The notes beneath the pieces were generated by a model. The model was not told where the DNA came from and ran no database searches. It worked only from the letters and a program-made list of their open reading frames with translations. From the NCBI RefSeq assembly GCF_048388525.1, contig NZ_DBGCTQ010000092.1, positions 5,509 to 69,508 on the forward strand: a stretch of 64,000 bases of DNA, read 5' to 3'. Shown here piece after piece: positions 32,258-40,819 of the stretch. Position 1 is the stretch's first letter. Each line of letters opens with the position of its first letter. Both the position numbers and the translations under genes were made by a program. The DNA is from BQOK01 sp048388525 (GTDB lineage Bacteria; Bacillota; Clostridia; Oscillospirales; Ruminococcaceae).

Positions 32258-32295
32258 AGCGTGGGCAGGGCTGCCGGCCCTGCCCACGCTGTTTT
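32258..32295 (+). terminator. Hairpin after the LplA-like lipoprotein gene
   Basis: AGCGTGGGCAGGGC (32258-32271) pairs exactly with GCCCTGCCCACGCT (32277-32290), then GTTTT. Only 17 bases separate it from the next start, so it is probably a partial terminator setting lipoprotein excess. Confidence 0.85.
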
Positions 32296-32311
32296 ATGGA
32301 GAGAAACGCGT

Positions 32312-33958
32312 ATGGAACAAACCGTGTTTGAGGGCGCGATCAGCGCCCGGGAGGAGTTTTTTTACCCGGACACCGCCCGCGGCCCGCTGCCGGCCGGGCT
32401 GCGGCTGGCCATGCCCCTGAACGGCCGGCCGGGGGTGCAGCTTTTGCTGGCGGCCGGCAAGATAGCGGTGAAAGCCGCGCTGGAAAGCGACAGCTTTACG
32501 CCGGAGTTTTTTGCGATGAAGGCCGTTCCCGTGGAGTATAACACCGGCGACGGCATCCAGCAGGGGGGCGCCATGGTGCTGGCCGAACGCCCCGGCGAAA
32601 AACCGGCCTATGCCACCCGGCTGGCGCCTTTTTGGGTGTACGACTGCCTGAAACCCGCGCCAACGGGGGAGATCGAGCCTGAAAACGGGCTTGCGGCGCT
32701 GTATGTTTGCCTGTGCCCCAAGCCGGGGCTTGCGGCGGGGGAACACACGGCGGTGCTGCGCTTTGGGGAATACCGGTGCACCCTGCGCGTGCGGGTGTAC
32801 GGGACGGCGATCCCGCAGGACGCGTTCCCCGTGACCAACTGGTTCAGCCAGGAGGCGATCTGCCGCTTCCACGGGGTGGAAAAGGGCACCCCGGCCTTTT
32901 ACGACATGGTGCGGCGGTACGCCCGGGCCATGCGGCGGATGCACCAAACCATGTTTTACATTGAGCTGGACGACGCCTGCGTTGCCGCACGGGAGCCGTA
33001 CCGATTCGACTTTGAGTACCTGTGCCCCATGATCGAGAGCTTTTTTGCCGAGGGGATGCAGCGCATGGAGCTGGGAACCCTGTTGAGCCGCGGCTTTTTG
33101 CCGGGCGGCGCGCCGGACATGTACACCGACTCGTTCAAATGCGCCATGGCGCCCGAGCTGCCCATCGACAGCCCCGAGGGGTATGTGGTGACTGTGCGGT
33201 TCGTGCAGGCGCTGGCGGAGTTTTTGACCCGGCACGGCTGGCAGGACAAGGTGCTCTTTCACATCCACGACGAGCCGGACATCCACTTTAAGGATCAGCA
33301 TACCCTGAACGCCCGCAAGCGGCAGTATTATCTTGCGGCAGGCATTCTGCGCAAGTATCTGCCCGGGGTGCGGGTGATCGAAGCGGTGGGCTCGGCCGAA
33401 TTCCGGGGCGGCGTGGACATCTGGGTGCCGGGCACCCCCGGCTACGAGGAGAACCAGGCCGCCTTCGACGGGCTGGCCGCGCTGGGCGAGGAGGTCTGGG
33501 GGTATGTGTGCTGCGGGCCCGAGGGGAACTGGCTGAACCGCTTTTTGGATTTTGCGCTGCTTAAGGGGCGGCTGCTGTTCTGGGGCTGCGCGGCGAACCG
33601 CCTGGGGGGCTTTCTGCACTGGGGCTTCAACCAGTTCGCCCCGGGCATGGACCCTTTCCGGGCCACCAGCTGCCCAAACCCCACGGGAATCGGCACGAAT
33701 TTTCCGTGCGGGGATGCCTTTGTGGTGTATCCGGGCACGGACGGACCCTGGCCGGGCATGCGCATGGAGGCGGCCCGGCGGGGCGCAGAGGACGCAGCCC
33801 TGCTGGCGCTGCTGCGCGGGCGGGACCCGGCGGCGCACGACGCGCTGGCAGCCCGGGTGTTTGTAAACAACCACCAATACAACGACGACCCGGCGGTGTT
33901 TGAGCGGGTGTACGAGGAGCTGCTGCGGGCGCTGGAAAAGCAGGAGGCAAGGGCATGA
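32312..33958 (+). CDS. DUF4091 (GH123-like) glycosidase candidate
   Basis: A 548-residue cytoplasmic protein without signal peptide. ATG 32312 follows GGAGAG; the longer frame from 32261 runs through the hairpin and is rejected. Residues 1-180 are a beta-sandwich; 190-470 form a TIM-barrel-like domain. The segment VLFHIHDEPDIHF has an adjacent Asp-Glu pair (Asp320, Glu321) at the position of the catalytic D-E pair of GH123 N-acetyl-beta-galactosaminidases. The C-terminal part has LLFWGCAANRLGGFLHWGFN and the VVYPGTDGPWPGMRMEAARR segment characteristic of DUF4091. Its stop overlaps the next start (ATGA). The substrate is unknown; N-acetylated sugars are possible by analogy with GH123. Confidence 0.8.
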   Translation: MEQTVFEGAISAREEFFYPDTARGPLPAGLRLAMPLNGRPGVQLLLAAGKIAVKAALESDSFTPEFFAMKAVPVEYNTGDGIQQGGAMVLAERPGEKPAYATRLAPFWVYDCLKPAPTGEIEPENGLAALYVCLCPKPGLAAGEHTAVLRFGEYRCTLRVRVYGTAIPQDAFPVTNWFSQEAICRFHGVEKGTPAFYDMVRRYARAMRRMHQTMFYIELDDACVAAREPYRFDFEYLCPMIESFFAEGMQRMELGTLLSRGFLPGGAPDMYTDSFKCAMAPELPIDSPEGYVVTVRFVQALAEFLTRHGWQDKVLFHIHDEPDIHFKDQHTLNARKRQYYLAAGILRKYLPGVRVIEAVGSAEFRGGVDIWVPGTPGYEENQAAFDGLAALGEEVWGYVCCGPEGNWLNRFLDFALLKGRLLFWGCAANRLGGFLHWGFNQFAPGMDPFRATSCPNPTGIGTNFPCGDAFVVYPGTDGPWPGMRMEAARRGAEDAALLALLRGRDPAAHDALAARVFVNNHQYNDDPAVFERVYEELLRALEKQEARA

Positions 33959-35190
33959 AGCAGGTAACGGCGGTGCTGGTCGGCGCGGGGGCGCGGGGGC
34001 AGATCTATGCCGAATATGCCCGGCAGCACCCGGAGGAGCTCAGGATCGTGGCGGTGGCCGAGCCGCGGCAGGACCGGCGGGAGCTGGCGTGCCGGGCGCA
34101 CGGTGTTGGGCCGGAGCACAGCTTTTCCAGCTGGGAGCCCCTGCTGGAAAAGCCCCGCATGGCGGACGCGGCGCTGATCTGCACCCTGGACGGGCTGCAC
34201 ACCGCCCCGGCCCTGGCGGCGCTGGAAAAGGGCTACCACGTTTTGCTGGAAAAGCCCATGAGCAATTCTGAGGCGGAGTGCAGGGCCATTGCCGCCGCAG
34301 CCGAGCGGGCAAACCGGGTGCTGTGCGTGTGCCATGTGCTGCGCTATACCCCGTTTTATGCCGCACTGAAACGCCTGGTGGACGAAGGGGCGGTGGGCGA
34401 GGTGGCGGCCCTGGCGCAGATCGAGAACGTGGGGTATTGGCACCACGCCCACAGCTTTGTGCGGGGCAACTGGCGCAGCGGGGCGGTCTCGCCCATGATC
34501 CTGCAAAAGAGCTGCCACGACATGGACATTCTGCTGTGGCTGGTGGGGCGGCGCTGTGAGCGGGTGGCGAGCTTTGGCAGCCTGCGGCACTTCGACGCGG
34601 CCCACGCCCCCAAGGGCGCGCCCGCCCGCTGCCTGGACGGCTGCCCGGCCAGCGGCAGCTGCCCTTATTACGCGCCGCGCATCTATTTGACCGAAAACGT
34701 GGGCTGGCCCACGGACATGCTCACCACCGACCTGAGCTGCGAGGGCAGGGAAAAGGCGCTGCGGGAGGGGCCGTACGGCCGGTGTGTGTACCGGTGCGAC
34801 AACGACGTGGTGGACCGGCAGGTGGTGAACCTGGAGTTTGAGGGCGGGGCCGTGGCCAGTTTTGCCATGACCGCGTTTACCACGGACATGGCCCGCCAGC
34901 TGAAAATCACGGGCACCGGGGGGCAGATCACGGCGGACATGAACACCGGGCGGGTCAGCCTGCACCGCTTTGGGCAGGCGGAGCCACAGGTGATCCCTGT
35001 GGAAGCGCCGCCCGAGACCAACAATTACGGCCATGGCGGCGGCGATTATTACCTGATGCGGGATTTTGTGCGGGCCGTGCGGCAGGGGGGAGCGCAGACG
35101 CTTTCTTCGGCGCAGGCCTCGCTGCAGGGGCACCTGATCTGTTTTGCAGCCGAGCGCTCACGCCGGCAGCACACTGTGGAGGAATTGTAA
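33955..35190 (+). CDS. Gfo/Idh/MocA family oxidoreductase
   Basis: A 411-residue NAD(P)-dependent sugar oxidoreductase. The Rossmann fold starts VTAVLVGAGARGQIYAEYAR. EKP (99-101) in VLLEKPMSN is the catalytic Lys motif, and SCHDMDILLWLVG (186-198) carries the active-site His. A Cys cluster RCLDGCPASGSC (225-236) marks a subfamily that appears in many polysaccharide loci. The C-terminal half is the usual alpha/beta sheet domain with the conserved GHGGGDYYLMRDFVRAVRQG end. It could oxidise or epimerise a sugar released by the neighbouring glycosidases. Some relatives act as glycosidases through NAD-linked elimination. Confidence 0.9.
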   Translation: MKQVTAVLVGAGARGQIYAEYARQHPEELRIVAVAEPRQDRRELACRAHGVGPEHSFSSWEPLLEKPRMADAALICTLDGLHTAPALAALEKGYHVLLEKPMSNSEAECRAIAAAAERANRVLCVCHVLRYTPFYAALKRLVDEGAVGEVAALAQIENVGYWHHAHSFVRGNWRSGAVSPMILQKSCHDMDILLWLVGRRCERVASFGSLRHFDAAHAPKGAPARCLDGCPASGSCPYYAPRIYLTENVGWPTDMLTTDLSCEGREKALREGPYGRCVYRCDNDVVDRQVVNLEFEGGAVASFAMTAFTTDMARQLKITGTGGQITADMNTGRVSLHRFGQAEPQVIPVEAPPETNNYGHGGGDYYLMRDFVRAVRQGGAQTLSSAQASLQGHLICFAAERSRRQHTVEEL

Positions 35191-35305
35191 AAGTGCGCAG
35201 AGACCTGACAGGAAAGAAAAGGCGGGAGGCTGGCGCCGCGGTTTGCAGAGCGCGGCGGCCGCCGGAGCGCCGCAGGAAGCTGTGGGAAAGGGGGAATGAG
35301 GCCTG

Positions 35306-36838
35306 ATGAAGCGTATCATGCGCCCTGCGGCGCAGACAAGCGCCGGGCCGACGGTGGAGTTTCTGCCGGGAGAGGTTTGGTTTGGCGGCGCGGTGACCGA
35401 CGGTATTTGCCAGCCTTATACCGCGCAGAGCTGCCGTACCCTGGAGCTGCGCTGCAACCGCACACCGAACCAGGCCATGCCGCTGCTGGTCTCGACCAAA
35501 GGGCGGTGGCTGTGGAACGGCGCTGGGATGCTGGTGCGGATGGGCAGCGGATGCATTTGGTGCAGCGCCGGCACCCTGGCGGGGCAGGAGCAGGGGGGCC
35601 TGCGCGGGGCGTACCTTGGCGCAATGCGGCGGTTTTTCCCCTTTTGCGGGGCGGGTCCCTCGGAAAAGCTGAGGGAGGCCCCGGTATACAACACCTGGAT
35701 CGAACTGACCTTTCACCAGACCCAGCAGGCGGTGCTGCGGTATGCCGGGGACATTCTGGCCCACGGCCTGCCCGCCGGGGTGCTGATGATCGACGACGGC
35801 TGGAGCGACTATTATGGAAAATGGAGCTTTTCCGCCGAAAGGTTCCCCAGCCCCGGCGCCCTGCTGGCCGAGCTGCGGCGGCTGGGGTTTGCGGTGATGC
35901 TGTGGGTATGCCCGTTTATCACGCCGGACACCCTGGAATACCGGGAGCTGGAGCAGAAGGGGCTGCTGGTAAAAAACGGCCAGGGCGAGGTACACATCGC
36001 CCACTGGTGGAACGGCTGGTCGGCCATTTTGGATATGACCCGCCCCCAGGCATGCGCCTGGCTGAAAGAGCGGCTGGACGCCCTTGCGGCCCTGGGTGTG
36101 GAGGGCTTCAAGTTTGACGGGGGCGACAGCCTGTACTACCCCGAGGGCGGCGAGGAGAGCCCCGACGCGCACTCGCGGGCCTGGGCGCGCTTTGGAGAAC
36201 AATATGCCCTGAACGAATTCCGGGTGACCGCCGGCGCGGGGGGGCGGCCGCTTTTGCAGCGGCTGTGCGACAAGGACCACAGCTGGGGCGAAACCGGGCT
36301 TGCGGCGCTGGTGCCCGATGCGCTGGTGCAGGGCCTTACCGGGCACCCGTTCCTGTGCCCGGACATGATCGGCGGAGGGGAGTACCGGAATTTTTACGGC
36401 CAGGGCGCATTGGACGGGGAGCTGTTCGTGCGGTGGGCCGAAGCGGCCTGCCTGATGCCGGTGATGCAGTTTTCGGCCGCGCCCTGGCGGGTGTTGGGGA
36501 AGCGGGACTTTGCGGCAGTGCTGCGCGCCGTGGAGACCCGCGCCCGCTTTTTGCCCGCGCTGCGCACGGCGTGGGAGCACTGTGCCCGCACAGGCGAACC
36601 CATCCTGCGGCCTATGGCGTACGAATTTCCCAATGAGCCGTGCGATGCGGTCACGGACCAGTTCATGCTGGGGGAAGAGCTGCTGGTGGCGCCTCTGCTG
36701 CGCAAGGGCGCGGAGGAGAGAACGGTGTATCTTCCCAAGGGCGTGTGGAAGCAAAACGCGCAAAGTATTGCGAGCGGCGGCGCATGGCAGGTTTTTGATG
36801 CACAGCAGGGCCCGCTGGTGTTCGAGCGGGGAAATTGA
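35306..36838 (+). CDS. GH31 family glycosidase, short form
   Basis: A 510-residue GH31-type alpha-glycosidase. Seen: VYNTWIELTFHQTQQAVLRY, LPAGVLMIDDGWSDYYGKWS, FAVMLWVCPFITPDTLEY and the nucleophile Asp271 in GVEGFKFDGGDS. DKDHSWGETGLAALVPDALV near 322-341 likely holds the acid/base. Then follow LTGHPFLCPDMIGGGEY and a C-terminal sandwich with EPILRPMAYEFPN and LGEELLVAPLLRKG. The short N-terminal domain and missing signal peptide resemble intracellular GH31 enzymes for small imported glycosides. It closes the YesMN-Lpl locus, 115 bases after the oxidoreductase. Confidence 0.87.
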   Translation: MKRIMRPAAQTSAGPTVEFLPGEVWFGGAVTDGICQPYTAQSCRTLELRCNRTPNQAMPLLVSTKGRWLWNGAGMLVRMGSGCIWCSAGTLAGQEQGGLRGAYLGAMRRFFPFCGAGPSEKLREAPVYNTWIELTFHQTQQAVLRYAGDILAHGLPAGVLMIDDGWSDYYGKWSFSAERFPSPGALLAELRRLGFAVMLWVCPFITPDTLEYRELEQKGLLVKNGQGEVHIAHWWNGWSAILDMTRPQACAWLKERLDALAALGVEGFKFDGGDSLYYPEGGEESPDAHSRAWARFGEQYALNEFRVTAGAGGRPLLQRLCDKDHSWGETGLAALVPDALVQGLTGHPFLCPDMIGGGEYRNFYGQGALDGELFVRWAEAACLMPVMQFSAAPWRVLGKRDFAAVLRAVETRARFLPALRTAWEHCARTGEPILRPMAYEFPNEPCDAVTDQFMLGEELLVAPLLRKGAEERTVYLPKGVWKQNAQSIASGGAWQVFDAQQGPLVFERGN

Positions 36839-36856
36839 GCCGGAAGAAAAAATGAA

Positions 36857-36920
36857 AAATAAGTGGGCAGGGGCCCGCCGCTCGCTTAAAAAACAGCGCG
36901 GCGGGCCCCTGCCCTTATTT
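36857..36920. terminator. Long terminator hairpin after the second GH31 gene
   Basis: The arm GGGCAGGGGCCCGCCGC (36865-36881) pairs with GCGGCGGGCCCCTGCCC (36898-36914); flanking AAATAA and TTATTT extend the stem. It ends the second sugar locus and marks the border between GC-rich DNA and the AT-rich helicase gene. Confidence 0.85.
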
Positions 36921-37115
36921 GAGAAGCATACGGCCTTTTACCGCTGCTTTTCCGCTGGGTCTATTAAAAATTCGGGAAATTATTTCAGCTATTACTGCCC
37001 AGGAATAATTGAAGCGAATTTTTATCCTCAAAAATGAATGTAAAATGGACTTGCAATAAAGGGGCGACACTTAGATGTCTTATTTTTGAACGCGAATCCA
37101 GCCCTCTATTGACTC

Positions 37116-40052
37116 TTACAGAGCTTTTGTGAAACCACAGTCTGGGAAAGAGATGCAACCATAAAAATCCCCGTTCACGCCTCCCCTTTTTACCAGTAGA
37201 CCCTTGCAGAATTCGCATCTCATTGCCGGATCATCGACCATCTTAATTTTCTTATAATAATTCAGATCAAGCAGTTCGGAAACCTCTTTCTGCATCTTTT
37301 TACTTACCATACGCTGCATTTGTTCCGTTGTGGATCTGTGACTCAACAAATTTAGGCTGCCTTGCCAAACCAGAGTGTCATCAATCAGTATTACCTTTTC
37401 GTGCATGTTTTTGCGAATCCGTACGATGACTCCGTCCCTTCGCAAATTATCGATCAAGGCTCGGGCTTTCTTTTGATAAAGCCTTACGTGTTCGCTTACC
37501 GACCGAGTATATACGACCACCTCTCCGCCTGCTTCGATGATTCCCTTAAATACAGGCAGTAAAACTTCAATCCGGCCTTCTCGGACAAAGGGACAGAAAA
37601 TGATCACTCGTTTACTGGCATTTTTTAAATCCGGAATCATTTTGGCCCAGAAGCTATTTTGATTATATTGACCCAGTTCTTCAACTGGTACTCCTTTACT
37701 CAACCGCTTGATTTCGTTTTCTTCATCTGTAGTTTGGAAACCAATTCCCAATTCGGAAACGGATAAGGTTGCTCCATGTTGATGCAGAATATCCAGAAAA
37801 TCCTTGAAAATATGCCCTTTGAAATTCTGTTGTACGAATTTCACATTTGCCAATAAAATGAACTTGGATTTTGCCCGTGTGACCGCGACATTCAACATGA
37901 GCGGAGCGCTCTGGTTTTTTCTGCTACCTTCGTCAAAAAAGAACCATTTTGCATCCGTGCCTTCGCTCTCTACAGAATCGCAGATGATAACATCTTTTTC
38001 GCCACCCTGAAAACTATGTACCGTATTTACTTCGATTCGTTTTCTTTCCGGGCTGTTTTTCCCCAAAGATTCATCTAAAATATCACTGATTAATTCCTTT
38101 TGTGGACGATACGGAACGACTATTCCAACTGTGATTTCTTTCCTGTCCTGTGTTTCGTTCGCTAAATAGTTCTGCGCCATGGCCGCTGCCAGTGCTGCAT
38201 GATACAAATTGCACCGACTTTGCCCATTAGGCCCTCGATTCATCCAGGGAGCGCCCTCTGAAGTATCCACCAAAATCAACGGCTGATCCTGCACCCAACG
38301 ATCGGATAAAACCCTGGTCTTCGTATTGTCCCCGCTTTGTAAAATACCTCCATAAAACAATTTGTTGGGGATCGAAGCAATGGCAGGGTTCATACGGTAT
38401 TGAATGCTCAACGGTTTCACGAATTCGCTGCTTCTGGCCTTGCCGACCGAGTTCATTCCAATAATGTCGAAAAAACTTCTATTCTGCCAATTTTTCAGCA
38501 ATTCAGTTTTACTTTGTGTGCCGATTGGAGGAAGCTGTAAGAAATCCCCAATGAAGGTGCAGGATGAACTGATCAGGCCCATTGCGAAAAACATAGGCAG
38601 TAATGGAGCCATACTGACCTCGTCGATGAACAACACGTCATATTGTTGTGCCTGCAAATCGGTAGACATATACGTCATCGACAGCGTAGCGCCGATTACC
38701 ACTGCCTCTTCGATCACCTGCTTGCGCACAACAGCGATCCGTCGCTCCAACTCCCTGATTTGTTGTTCAATCGCATCTGCTTTCTTGGACAGCTCTCCGA
38801 TTTCTTTTTCTAAGACTGACTCAGTAAGCCCGACAATCGTGAGTGCAGACTCGATTTTCAATGCTTCGGATTGTATAACTTTCTCCAAATCGGCAATTTC
38901 CAAAGAAAGGGCAGTTTGTTTGCTTTGCAGCAATTTGATAGCATTTCGCCTTTCTTCACAGGAGTTTTCCACTTTATAAATCTTTTGCCTTGCTAATAAA
39001 ATTTTCTTCTTTGTACGCCCGGTTTGAAACATTTTGGTTTCCAGCCGGGATAGTTCCGCTTTCAAAGATTGTAACGTCGTTTCATCCTGCCCAATCTCTG
39101 CCATATATTGCGTGAGTTCTTTCTTCTGCTGATTGTATATTGCTTTTTTCTCTGATAAATCACCCTGCTTTTGCCGGTAGCCATCCCGCATAGATTGTAT
39201 TTTCAAAAAATCGGAGAGCTTGTCCTGCATCGGCAGCAATTTTGTTTCAAGACCTTCTATTTGAACGCTAAGCTCCTCCGATCTTACCCGAACAATCTCA
39301 TCCAAGGACAGCATTGGATACTTATCCAGTTGTGAAACGCCCATTCGAACCAAATGGCCTTCTGTATAAACAGGCTCATTATGGAGAAGATCTGCCAGTT
39401 CTTCCATTGCACCATCCACCGCAGTATTTGCGTGAGAAAGGAGCAGGACGCGACGCCCCCGCTTTATTTGTTCATTGATCGCTATCGCTATTGTGTGTGT
39501 TTTTCCCGTGCCCGGAGGCCCCCAAATGATGGCGTCACCCTGAAATGAACGCACTACAGCGGCTTTCTGGTATTCGTTTATCCGACTATATTCTGCTAAG
39601 TCCGGTAAAGATTTAGTCCCGGTCTGCAACTGACCATTAAACAGTCGTGCCGCGATCGTATACCGCTGATCGGCGTTATGCAGGTTCTCCTGAAAACATT
39701 GCAGAAGTTTCTTAGGGAGAGCGGTACGGTCGAGAAAGAGTTTTATTTCTTGGCTCAAAGATAGAGTGTGAAATGTTTTTAAAAGAATTCGGCAGTTGTC
39801 AGATGAGATATACTCACAATCAAATTGGGCAGAACTCGTTATTATTTTGTACACAACATTGTCCTGAGGGAAAAATGGCTGCTCTGTGTCAAATTGGTAG
39901 GTGTTGTACCCATTTTTGCTTTCACAGAGTATACCATTCATCAAGATAATATTGTTATCTTTTGATTGTTTCAGCTCCTCAAGCTCGACTTTTAAGACTT
40001 CAATAAATTCCTGAATATAGTCGTTGGGAGTTATCGGACCTTTTTCTGTCAT
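37116..40052 (-). CDS. SF1 (Upf1-like) helicase with coiled coil, PLD motif and zinc ribbon
   Basis: A 978-residue multidomain protein. Residues 1-150 are an unassigned N-terminal domain. The SF1 core follows: Walker A GPPGTGKT (178-185), DEVS (477-480), GDFLQLPP (502-509), QYRM (551-554), NTVHSFQGGEKDVI (676-689) and NVAVTRAK (721-728). Between Walker A and B lies a long coiled coil (about 255-450). Residues 800-930 contain one phospholipase-D-type motif: His884-Glu-Lys886, Asp891, GSLN (898-901), Glu910. A zinc ribbon (Cys946, 949, 966, 972) ends the protein, as in topoisomerase I tails. ATG 40052 follows AAAGGTGA. GC is far below both neighbours and it stands alone beside tRNA-Leu, suggesting horizontal transfer. 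Helicase plus PLD nuclease suggests nucleic-acid restriction; the role is inference. Confidence 0.85.
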   Translation of the reverse strand: MTEKGPITPNDYIQEFIEVLKVELEELKQSKDNNIILMNGILCESKNGYNTYQFDTEQPFFPQDNVVYKIITSSAQFDCEYISSDNCRILLKTFHTLSLSQEIKLFLDRTALPKKLLQCFQENLHNADQRYTIAARLFNGQLQTGTKSLPDLAEYSRINEYQKAAVVRSFQGDAIIWGPPGTGKTHTIAIAINEQIKRGRRVLLLSHANTAVDGAMEELADLLHNEPVYTEGHLVRMGVSQLDKYPMLSLDEIVRVRSEELSVQIEGLETKLLPMQDKLSDFLKIQSMRDGYRQKQGDLSEKKAIYNQQKKELTQYMAEIGQDETTLQSLKAELSRLETKMFQTGRTKKKILLARQKIYKVENSCEERRNAIKLLQSKQTALSLEIADLEKVIQSEALKIESALTIVGLTESVLEKEIGELSKKADAIEQQIRELERRIAVVRKQVIEEAVVIGATLSMTYMSTDLQAQQYDVLFIDEVSMAPLLPMFFAMGLISSSCTFIGDFLQLPPIGTQSKTELLKNWQNRSFFDIIGMNSVGKARSSEFVKPLSIQYRMNPAIASIPNKLFYGGILQSGDNTKTRVLSDRWVQDQPLILVDTSEGAPWMNRGPNGQSRCNLYHAALAAAMAQNYLANETQDRKEITVGIVVPYRPQKELISDILDESLGKNSPERKRIEVNTVHSFQGGEKDVIICDSVESEGTDAKWFFFDEGSRKNQSAPLMLNVAVTRAKSKFILLANVKFVQQNFKGHIFKDFLDILHQHGATLSVSELGIGFQTTDEENEIKRLSKGVPVEELGQYNQNSFWAKMIPDLKNASKRVIIFCPFVREGRIEVLLPVFKGIIEAGGEVVVYTRSVSEHVRLYQKKARALIDNLRRDGVIVRIRKNMHEKVILIDDTLVWQGSLNLLSHRSTTEQMQRMVSKKMQKEVSELLDLNYYKKIKMVDDPAMRCEFCKGLLVKRGGVNGDFYGCISFPDCGFTKAL

Positions 40053-40123
40053 GCTTGGTCACCTTTTGTCGTTTGAAATGATATCGAAAGCGCAGAAATT
40101 GAACTCTTTTAGTATATATTGTA

Positions 40124-40152
40124 ATTTTACCAAATTTTAACTGAAATTTCAA
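40124..40152 (-). promoter_or_regulatory. SigmaA-type promoter of the helicase gene
   Basis: On the minus strand TTGAAA (40152-40147), a 17-base spacer and TAAAAT (40129-40124), about 70 bases before the start codon. Confidence 0.75.
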
Positions 40153-40230
40153 CCTGTATCCGGCAGGCTTCGGATAGCGATCTCTGCTAGGATCTGGATG
40201 TACGATCAACCTAACAAAAAGAGTTGATAT

Positions 40231-40272
40231 AAAAACAAAGAATCTGTTGTGTATCGTGCAACAGATTCTTTG
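40231..40272 (-). terminator. Hairpin with T run upstream of the helicase gene
   Basis: CAAAGAATCTGTTG and its exact complement (40236-40249 and 40259-40272) surround a 9-base loop. On the minus strand the stem is followed by TTTTTAT, a full intrinsic-terminator shape. It lies upstream of the helicase promoter and may insulate the gene from tRNA read-through. Confidence 0.7.
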
Positions 40273-40362
40273 ATTTGGGGGAAGCGTTGACATAAAAGAT
40301 ATCTCTTGGAGAAAAAAGACAAACCTTCAAAAATGGCTTAAATGCTAGGCCTATAGCATAGA

Positions 40363-40418
40363 AAAAGAGACCGAAATTTGGATATCTCACTTTTGAGTTC
40401 CAAATTTCGGTCTCTTTT
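40363..40418 (-). terminator. Terminator of tRNA-Leu
   Basis: A 20-bp stem (40363-40382 with 40398-40417) whose arm contains GAGACCGAAATTTGG, followed on the minus strand by TTTTT. It begins five bases after the tRNA CCA end. Confidence 0.9.
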
Positions 40419-40422
40419 CACA

Positions 40423-40509
40423 TGGTGCCGCTGGCCGGGGTCGAACCGGCACGATGTTGCCACCGGCAGATTTTGAGTCTGCTGCGTCTGCCAATTCCGC
40501 CACAGCGGC
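40423..40509 (-). tRNA. tRNA-Leu(CAA)
   Basis: An 87-base class II tRNA with encoded CCA (40423-40425). The acceptor stem pairs GCCGCTG with CAGCGGC, discriminator A. The anticodon arm is GCAGA-CTCAAAA-TCTGC, giving anticodon CAA for the UUG codon. A long variable arm follows, and the T arm has GGTTCGACCCC. It is read from the minus strand and ends at a strong terminator. The neighbouring helicase gene suggests tRNA-linked integration, but no duplicated tRNA end was found. Confidence 0.95.
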
Positions 40510-40725
40510 GCGTGTAACGGTATTATTATAATATGGACGCCCGGCAAAATCAAGTGGGAATTTGTTTGTGGCGCGCCGCCGCCTGCAGCATTTCGCTTTT
40601 GCGGGGCGCACAGACGCCTTTTTACCCATGGGCCCGGGAGGGGCGGCGCAGGGGCGGACAGGGGCGGGCAGGGACGGACACCGTGATTTTGTCTGTTTTT
40701 TTGCGAAAGATCGGGCAAGTTTCTG
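40510..40725. other. Intergenic stretch between tRNA-Leu and the sigma-factor promoter
   Basis: GC-rich with repeated GGGGCGG runs around 40630-40680. No gene is visible on either strand. A TATTAT-like hexamer near 40520 could be the -10 element of tRNA-Leu on the minus strand. Confidence 0.4.
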
Positions 40726-40754
40726 TTGACAAACCGAACTTTCGGGGGTAAACT
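40726..40754 (+). promoter_or_regulatory. SigmaA-type promoter of the sigma-factor gene
   Basis: TTGACA (40726-40731), a 17-base spacer and TAAACT (40749-40754), 66 bases before the start codon. Confidence 0.75.
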
Positions 40755-40819
40755 ATAAAGGAATATAAAGGTTTTGCAGCGAGCGCTGTTTTGAGGCGCC
40801 GTTTGCCGGAGTTTTCTTT

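Larger units (their letters stand above)
40053..40422. other. Non-coding AT-rich leader between helicase gene and tRNA-Leu
   Basis: No gene is seen here. It holds the helicase promoter (40124-40152), a perfect 14-bp hairpin with a minus-strand T run (40231-40272) and the tRNA terminator (40363-40418). Short frames on the minus strand lack ribosome sites. The composition matches the helicase gene rather than the GC-rich chromosome, so the whole stretch probably arrived with it. Confidence 0.6.

Noticed and set aside
36920..40509. Possible attachment-site repeats flanking the helicase gene
   Set aside because: I looked for a copy of the tRNA-Leu 3' end near 36920-37116 and found none, so no att sites are claimed.
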